64,000 nucleotides of DNA from UMGS1387 sp045540015 (GTDB taxonomy: Bacteria; Bacillota; Clostridia; Oscillospirales; CAG-382): the NCBI GenBank assembly GCA_045540015.1, contig JAZQGP010000054.1, positions 36,514 to 100,513 on the forward strand, in the 5' to 3' direction. The notes under the pieces were generated by a model. It made no database searches. It worked only from the letters and a program-made list of their open reading frames with translations, and had not been told where the DNA came from. A program made the position numbers and the translations under genes. Shown piece after piece: positions 60,484-64,000 of the stretch (the stretch's first letter is position 1; each line of letters begins with the position of its first letter).

Positions 60484-61788
60484 ATGAACACATTACTTGC
60501 AGTATCAATTGCTCTGCTTGGCGGACTTCTTATGACAAGAGTATTTAAACCGCTGAAGCTCCCGTCGGTTACGGCATATCTCATTTCCGGCGTGCTTATA
60601 GGACCGTATTGCCTCGGGAAACTCGGCATTGGCGGTATCGGCTTTGGCTCGATGGCTGAAGTTGAAGCACTTGGGCTTGTTGCGGACGTTGCTCTCGGCT
60701 TCATTGCTTTTTCAATCGGCAGTGAGTTTGTTCTTGACGATCTCAAGGTCATAGGTAAAAAGGCTGTTATAATAGGTATCTTTCAGGCGCTCGTTGCAAC
60801 GTTTTTTGTGGATGTGGCACTTTTTGTCGTACATCTTATCATGCCCGGTCAAATAAGTGTTGCACAGCTTATAACACTCGGTGCTATTGCAACTGCAACG
60901 GCACCTGCTGCAACTCTTATGGTTGTCCGTCAGTATAAGGCAAAGGGACCGCTGACAGACCTGCTCTTGCCGATTGTTGCGCTTGATGATGCAGTTGGTC
61001 TTATAGTGTTTGCCGTGTCCTTCGGTATTGCAAAGACGCTTGGTACGGGAACTATTGATGCAGTTTCAATAATTGTAAATCCTCTTATAGAAATTGTTGC
61101 ATCACTTATTCTCGGTGCGGTTATGGGCTGGCTTCTTACTCAGTTTGAAAAGCTTTTCAACTCAAATACCAACCGTCTTAACATGACAATTGCGTTTGTT
61201 TTCCTGACAGTTTCACTTTCTCAGCTTAAATTTGAAATAGGACACATACACATAGGCTTCTCGTCACTTCTTGTCTGCATGATGCTCGGAACGGTTTTCT
61301 GCAATATCTGTCCGCTTTCTCATGACCTTATGGAAAAATCCGATAAGTGGACAAGTCCTCTGTTTGCGCTTTTCTTTGTAATAAGCGGCGCTGAGCTTGA
61401 ACTCGGAGTTTTTGCAAACTATGCGGTTGTGGTAATCGGTCTTGTATATATCGTATTTCGCTGCTTCGGTAAATATTTCGGTACATTTGCAAGTGCAAAG
61501 GCAACTAAGTGCGAACCAAATATCTGCAAATATCTTGGTATCACGCTTTTCCCTCAGGCAGGCGTTGCACTCGGTATGTGCACAATAGCAAGTGCCGAAT
61601 TCGGAGAACAGGGTATTCTTATAAGAAATATTACACTTTTTGCAGTTCTCATATATGAGCTTTTCGGTCCGCTTCTCACGAGATGGGCACTTACAAAGGC
61701 GGGCGACATACAGCCGATGCCCTTGGAGGTTAAACACCGCCGCAAGGCAAAACTTGATAAAGTTAAAGAAGAAGGCAAGCCTTCCTGA
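60484..61788 (+). CDS. CPA2-family cation/proton antiporter
   Basis: The 434-residue membrane protein has about 12 hydrophobic helices. Family features are PLKLPSVTAYLISGVLIGPY at the N-terminus, EALGLVADVALGFIAFSIGS, and ALDDAVGLIVFAVSFGIAKT, where the acidic pair corresponds to the ion-binding site of Na+/H+ or K+/H+ exchangers of the NapA/KefB type. No cytosolic KTN or TrkA-N domain is present. AAAGGA precedes ATG. Confidence 0.9.
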   Translation: MNTLLAVSIALLGGLLMTRVFKPLKLPSVTAYLISGVLIGPYCLGKLGIGGIGFGSMAEVEALGLVADVALGFIAFSIGSEFVLDDLKVIGKKAVIIGIFQALVATFFVDVALFVVHLIMPGQISVAQLITLGAIATATAPAATLMVVRQYKAKGPLTDLLLPIVALDDAVGLIVFAVSFGIAKTLGTGTIDAVSIIVNPLIEIVASLILGAVMGWLLTQFEKLFNSNTNRLNMTIAFVFLTVSLSQLKFEIGHIHIGFSSLLVCMMLGTVFCNICPLSHDLMEKSDKWTSPLFALFFVISGAELELGVFANYAVVVIGLVYIVFRCFGKYFGTFASAKATKCEPNICKYLGITLFPQAGVALGMCTIASAEFGEQGILIRNITLFAVLIYELFGPLLTRWALTKAGDIQPMPLEVKHRRKAKLDKVKEEGKPS

Positions 61789-61808
61789 AAAAATGATGTA
61801 AAGTAAAG

Positions 61809-61841
61809 ATTCCCCGAATTTTGAGTTCGGGGAATTTTTGT
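61809..61841. terminator. Bidirectional terminator
   Basis: ATTCCCCGAA (61809-61818) and TTCGGGGAAT (61826-61835) form a perfect 10-bp stem with T-runs on both sides, between convergent antiporter and AraC genes. Confidence 0.85.
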
Positions 61842-62563
61842 TAAATATTTGTATTCTTTATTGCTTTCCAAAAGCCTGTGTATGAGTTATAGCCGACATA
61901 GTCGGCAGCTTCTTTCATGGACATTCCTGACTCTACCAGCTTTTTTGCTATATTCAGCCGGATTCTTATAAGTTCTTTTCTGAATGTATTTCCCGTGTGT
62001 TCCAGAACCAAACGCGCGGTTTGCCTTTCGGATAAGTGGAGGCTTTGTGCAAGGTCGAAAAGATGTATGTTTTTACTGTAGTTCCTGGAAAAGAACTCGT
62101 GAATCAGAAAGCCGTAGTCGGCAACGGCTTTTGATGAGGCTTTCCCGAAACCGCAAAGGTGTGCACAGAATAAAGAAATATACGGGCAGACGGTGCTGTA
62201 ATCTCCCGAAGAAGCACATAGCCTTATCTCTTTGAAAAATTCACTTGTAATACTGTTTCCGATGTGATGTGAAACAATATTGCCGACATTACAGTCAATC
62301 TGAAAAGCGGAACGCAGAGTATAGGAGTCTTTTGAGAAAAAACAGTGGTAAACGCCCCGCGGAATAATTATAATGTCACCGCTTGATAACGTAAGGAATT
62401 TATCATCTAATTGCATGACTGCGGTTCCGTTGCTGATGATATGGATTTCCTCGTAATGGTGGTTGTGAAGACGGGGCGTTGTAACAGAAGCCGAATAAAA
62501 CCCCTCCTGTAAAAATACATTGTGGTCTTTTGAGCATATTTGGATTGTGAGTTGATTGTACAT
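61841..62563 (-). CDS. AraC family transcriptional regulator
   Basis: The 240-residue protein has an N-terminal cupin sensor domain (HNHHYEEIHIISNGTAVMQL, IIIIPRGVYHCFFS) and a C-terminal AraC double helix-turn-helix (FDLAQSLHLSERQTARLVLE and MKEAADYVGYNSYTGFWKAI). I place the start at ATG 62563, seven bases after AGGA; ATG 62569 is too close to it. It is divergent from the NanA-like gene, sharing a 138-bp control region, so it probably controls that gene in response to a sugar. Confidence 0.9.
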   Translation of the reverse strand: MYNQLTIQICSKDHNVFLQEGFYSASVTTPRLHNHHYEEIHIISNGTAVMQLDDKFLTLSSGDIIIIPRGVYHCFFSKDSYTLRSAFQIDCNVGNIVSHHIGNSITSEFFKEIRLCASSGDYSTVCPYISLFCAHLCGFGKASSKAVADYGFLIHEFFSRNYSKNIHLFDLAQSLHLSERQTARLVLEHTGNTFRKELIRIRLNIAKKLVESGMSMKEAADYVGYNSYTGFWKAIKNTNI

Positions 62564-62592
62564 ATACATTTCCTAACTAGACATTAAGTTTT

Positions 62593-62643
62593 AGCGGAAG
62601 TCAAACAAGTTGATTGACTGTAACATGAGTTCCGCTGTATAAT
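62593..62643 (+). promoter_or_regulatory. Promoter and likely operator of the aldolase gene
   Basis: TTGACT (62614-62619), 18 bp and TATAAT (62638-62643). AGCGGAA (62593-62599) and TTCCGCT (62630-62636) are inverted repeats that flank the -35 region, and TCAAACAAGTTGA sits between. These are good candidate binding sites for the divergent AraC regulator. Confidence 0.6.
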
Positions 62644-62701
62644 CTATTTTACCATGAAGAAATAAAATGTCAATACAGTTAATGTCAAAGGAGATAAAAA
62701 C

Positions 62702-63580
62702 ATGAGATTTAAAGGAATAATGCCTGCGCTTGTAACACCTCTTAATGATGACGAAACAATAAACGTGCCGGTTTTAAAATCTCTGGTAAATTATTTGCTT
62801 GAAAAGAACGCCGACGGCTTTTATGTCGGAGGTGCAACGGGCGAAGGCTTTGCTCTTAAAACTGAAGAAAGAATTATTCTTGCCGAGGAAACAGTGAAAG
62901 CCGCAGGCGGCAAGAAGCCGTGTATAATCCAGGTGGCGGCTGCCGACTTTTCCGATGCGGTAATGCTTGCAAAGCACGCAGAAAAAATAGGAGCTGACGG
63001 TATATCTGCTACAACGCCTCTTTTCTTTCAATATGATGCAGATGATGTTTACAATTATTATAAAAAACTTGCCGGTTCTGTAAATATACCGTTTATGGCA
63101 TATTATAATCCCGCGGCAGGTTTTGAGTTTGACGCTAAGTTTGCGGCAAGATTGTTTGAGGTCGATAATATAACTGCAATTAAGTGGACAAGTTCTAATT
63201 ATTATGAAATGATAAAGCTAAAAGATATGACTCACGGAGAAATGAATGTAATGAATGGTCCGGATGAAATGCTGCTTATGGGACTTTCTGCAGGTGCAGA
63301 CGGTGGAATAGGAACTACATATAATTTTATGCTTGAAACCATAAAAGGTGTATATGAAAGCTTTGCGAGAGGGAGTATTGAAGATGCACAAGCATATCAG
63401 GATAAAGCTGACCGCATAATTGCAGCACTTCTTAACTATAAGACTCTTCCTGCGACTAAGGTTGTAATGGAAAAAATGGGCTTTGCCGTAGGTGATGCAG
63501 CCTTCCCGATGAAACGGTATACCGATGAAGAAAAGAACAGGATTATCAGTGAAATCAGACAGGCGGGGCTCGATATTTAG
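62702..63580 (+). CDS. DapA/NanA superfamily aldolase, probably N-acetylneuraminate lyase-type
   Basis: The 292-residue class I aldolase has GGATGEGFALKTEER near residue 42, the catalytic tyrosine in FMAYYNPAAGFEF near 138 and the Schiff-base lysine in AIKWTSSNYYEM near 162. GGATGEG fits NanA and related sugar-acid aldolases better than true DapA (GTTGE), and lysine biosynthesis genes are absent here. The AraC neighbour also suggests a carbohydrate role. AAAGGAG precedes ATG. Substrate remains uncertain. Confidence 0.88.
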   Translation: MRFKGIMPALVTPLNDDETINVPVLKSLVNYLLEKNADGFYVGGATGEGFALKTEERIILAEETVKAAGGKKPCIIQVAAADFSDAVMLAKHAEKIGADGISATTPLFFQYDADDVYNYYKKLAGSVNIPFMAYYNPAAGFEFDAKFAARLFEVDNITAIKWTSSNYYEMIKLKDMTHGEMNVMNGPDEMLLMGLSAGADGGIGTTYNFMLETIKGVYESFARGSIEDAQAYQDKADRIIAALLNYKTLPATKVVMEKMGFAVGDAAFPMKRYTDEEKNRIISEIRQAGLDI

Positions 63581-63684
63581 AAGAATGCTGCTAATAAAAC
63601 AATAGCGCTTTGTTAAAAAACGACAAATTGAAAGACAAATTTTGTAAAATACGTCGATAATTCGCCGAAATGCAAAAAAAGCTC

Positions 63685-63713
63685 TTGACAAATTGCTTGT
63701 AAAATGATAGAAT
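63685..63713 (+). promoter_or_regulatory. Tandem promoter P1
   Basis: TTGACA (63685-63690), 17 bp, TAGAAT (63708-63713). First of three tandem promoters upstream of a probable rRNA operon. Confidence 0.75.
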
Positions 63714-63783
63714 GAAAGCCCTCGCAAGAGGAAGCACATCATTTGATTGGTCGAAAAAACTTGAAAAAAGTTTGAAAAAGTAC

Positions 63784-63812
63784 TTGACAAAAGCAAGTGA
63801 ATGTGTTATTAT
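63784..63812 (+). promoter_or_regulatory. Tandem promoter P2
   Basis: TTGACA (63784-63789), 17 bp, TATTAT (63807-63812), 99 bp after P1. Confidence 0.8.
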
Positions 63813-63889
63813 ATTCGAGCTGCCGAAAAAACGGCATATCACATCAAAATTGAATCAAGAAAATTTTTCAAGAAATTTGAAAAAAGGTA

Positions 63890-63918
63890 TTGACAAGAGA
63901 GAAACGGTGTGATATAAT
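63890..63918 (+). promoter_or_regulatory. Tandem promoter P3
   Basis: TTGACA (63890-63895), 17 bp, TATAAT (63913-63918), a perfect consensus 106 bp after P2. Confidence 0.85.
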
Positions 63919-64000
63919 AGCAAAGCTGTCCGCAAGAGCGGGCGGTAAACGGACCTTGAAAATTGAACAACGAAAGACGAGAAAACAAAGCGAACTGGGT
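63919..64000 (+). other. Probable rRNA operon leader
   Basis: After P3 a GTCCG/CGGAC hairpin (about 63929-63956) is followed by CCTTGAAAATTGAACAACGA, the type of leader that precedes 16S rRNA genes in Firmicutes. The rRNA gene itself is outside the window, so this is inference. Confidence 0.65.

Noticed and set aside
63712..63912. 66-codon frame at the end of the window
   Set aside because: It overlaps three consensus promoters and a leader; coding is unlikely.
1..64000. tRNA genes
   Set aside because: No intergenic stretch shows a cloverleaf with a GTTCGA-type T-loop and matching acceptor arms.

Overview
The window reads as a chromosomal segment of an anaerobic, probably spore-forming Firmicute of class Clostridia, most like the Oscillospiraceae/Ruminococcaceae gut lineage. 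The evidence is the Firmicutes-type glycogen operon with a paired GlgC/GlgD, the IreB phosphoprotein, SpoIID, WhiA, an oxygen-sensitive type of acyl-CoA dehydratase activase, radical-SAM proteins of the TIGR03960/TIGR03936 type, near-consensus sigma-A promoters with 17-bp spacers, and strong GGAGG ribosome sites. I cannot name a species from sequence alone.

Layout. (1) 94-9127, minus strand: a complete glycogen operon glgB-glgC-glgD-glgA-glgP from one strong promoter at 9179-9207. It is interrupted between glgD and glgA by about 730 bp of noncoding repeats. (2) 9387-9952, minus: ireB and a 94-residue unknown. (3) 10158-15474, plus: a secreted protein with a dockerin-like tail, then nicotinamidase, NAD synthase, a threonine-aldolase-like enzyme and a ferredoxin-like aldo/keto reductase. 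(4) 15703-19963, plus: a double-domain acyl-CoA dehydratase activase and its detached C-terminal partner. (5) 20012-30138, plus: a compact phage head and DNA-packaging cassette (small Cys protein, terminase small and large subunits, portal, scaffold, decoration protein, major capsid protein, connector and stabilisation proteins, coiled-coil protein). It starts from a consensus promoter surrounded by LexA/SOS-box-like sites and carries no integrase, repressor, replication, tail-fibre or lysis gene. (6) 30200-32388, minus: sugar-related oxidoreductase and mutarotase-like gene. (7) 32677-35354: a 34-residue membrane peptide, hemolysin III-like protein, aspartokinase, and a 36-residue peptide. (8) 35495-40383, minus: a complete branched-chain amino-acid ABC transporter livJHMGF. 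(9) 40578-50124, plus: Nudix, radical SAM pair, mnmG, three less known genes, murB and whiA. (10) 50403-57786: dnaE, a DUF5054-type putative glycosidase and citrate synthase. (11) 57888-63580: spoIID, a DEDD exonuclease, a cation/proton antiporter, an AraC regulator and a NanA/DapA-type aldolase. (12) 63685-64000: three tandem consensus promoters that very probably drive an rRNA operon starting just beyond the window.

Two things stand out. First, the phage-derived head/packaging cassette looks SOS-regulated and pared down to capsid and packaging functions, so it could be a decayed prophage or a domesticated particle or gene-transfer-like system. Second, the intergenic spaces carry a family of twelve 33-nt hairpins with 12-9-12 geometry. 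The loop is nearly constant (TTTAAACAA or its complement) while the stems differ but still pair. They are linked to a second hairpin built on CTTACTTTCTT/AAGAAAGTAAG. These elements act as a terminator in one place, form the last codons of citrate synthase in another, and sit against the dnaE ribosome site in a third. A further array of mini-hairpins with a constant GCTAAATT linker starts inside the whiA stop codon.
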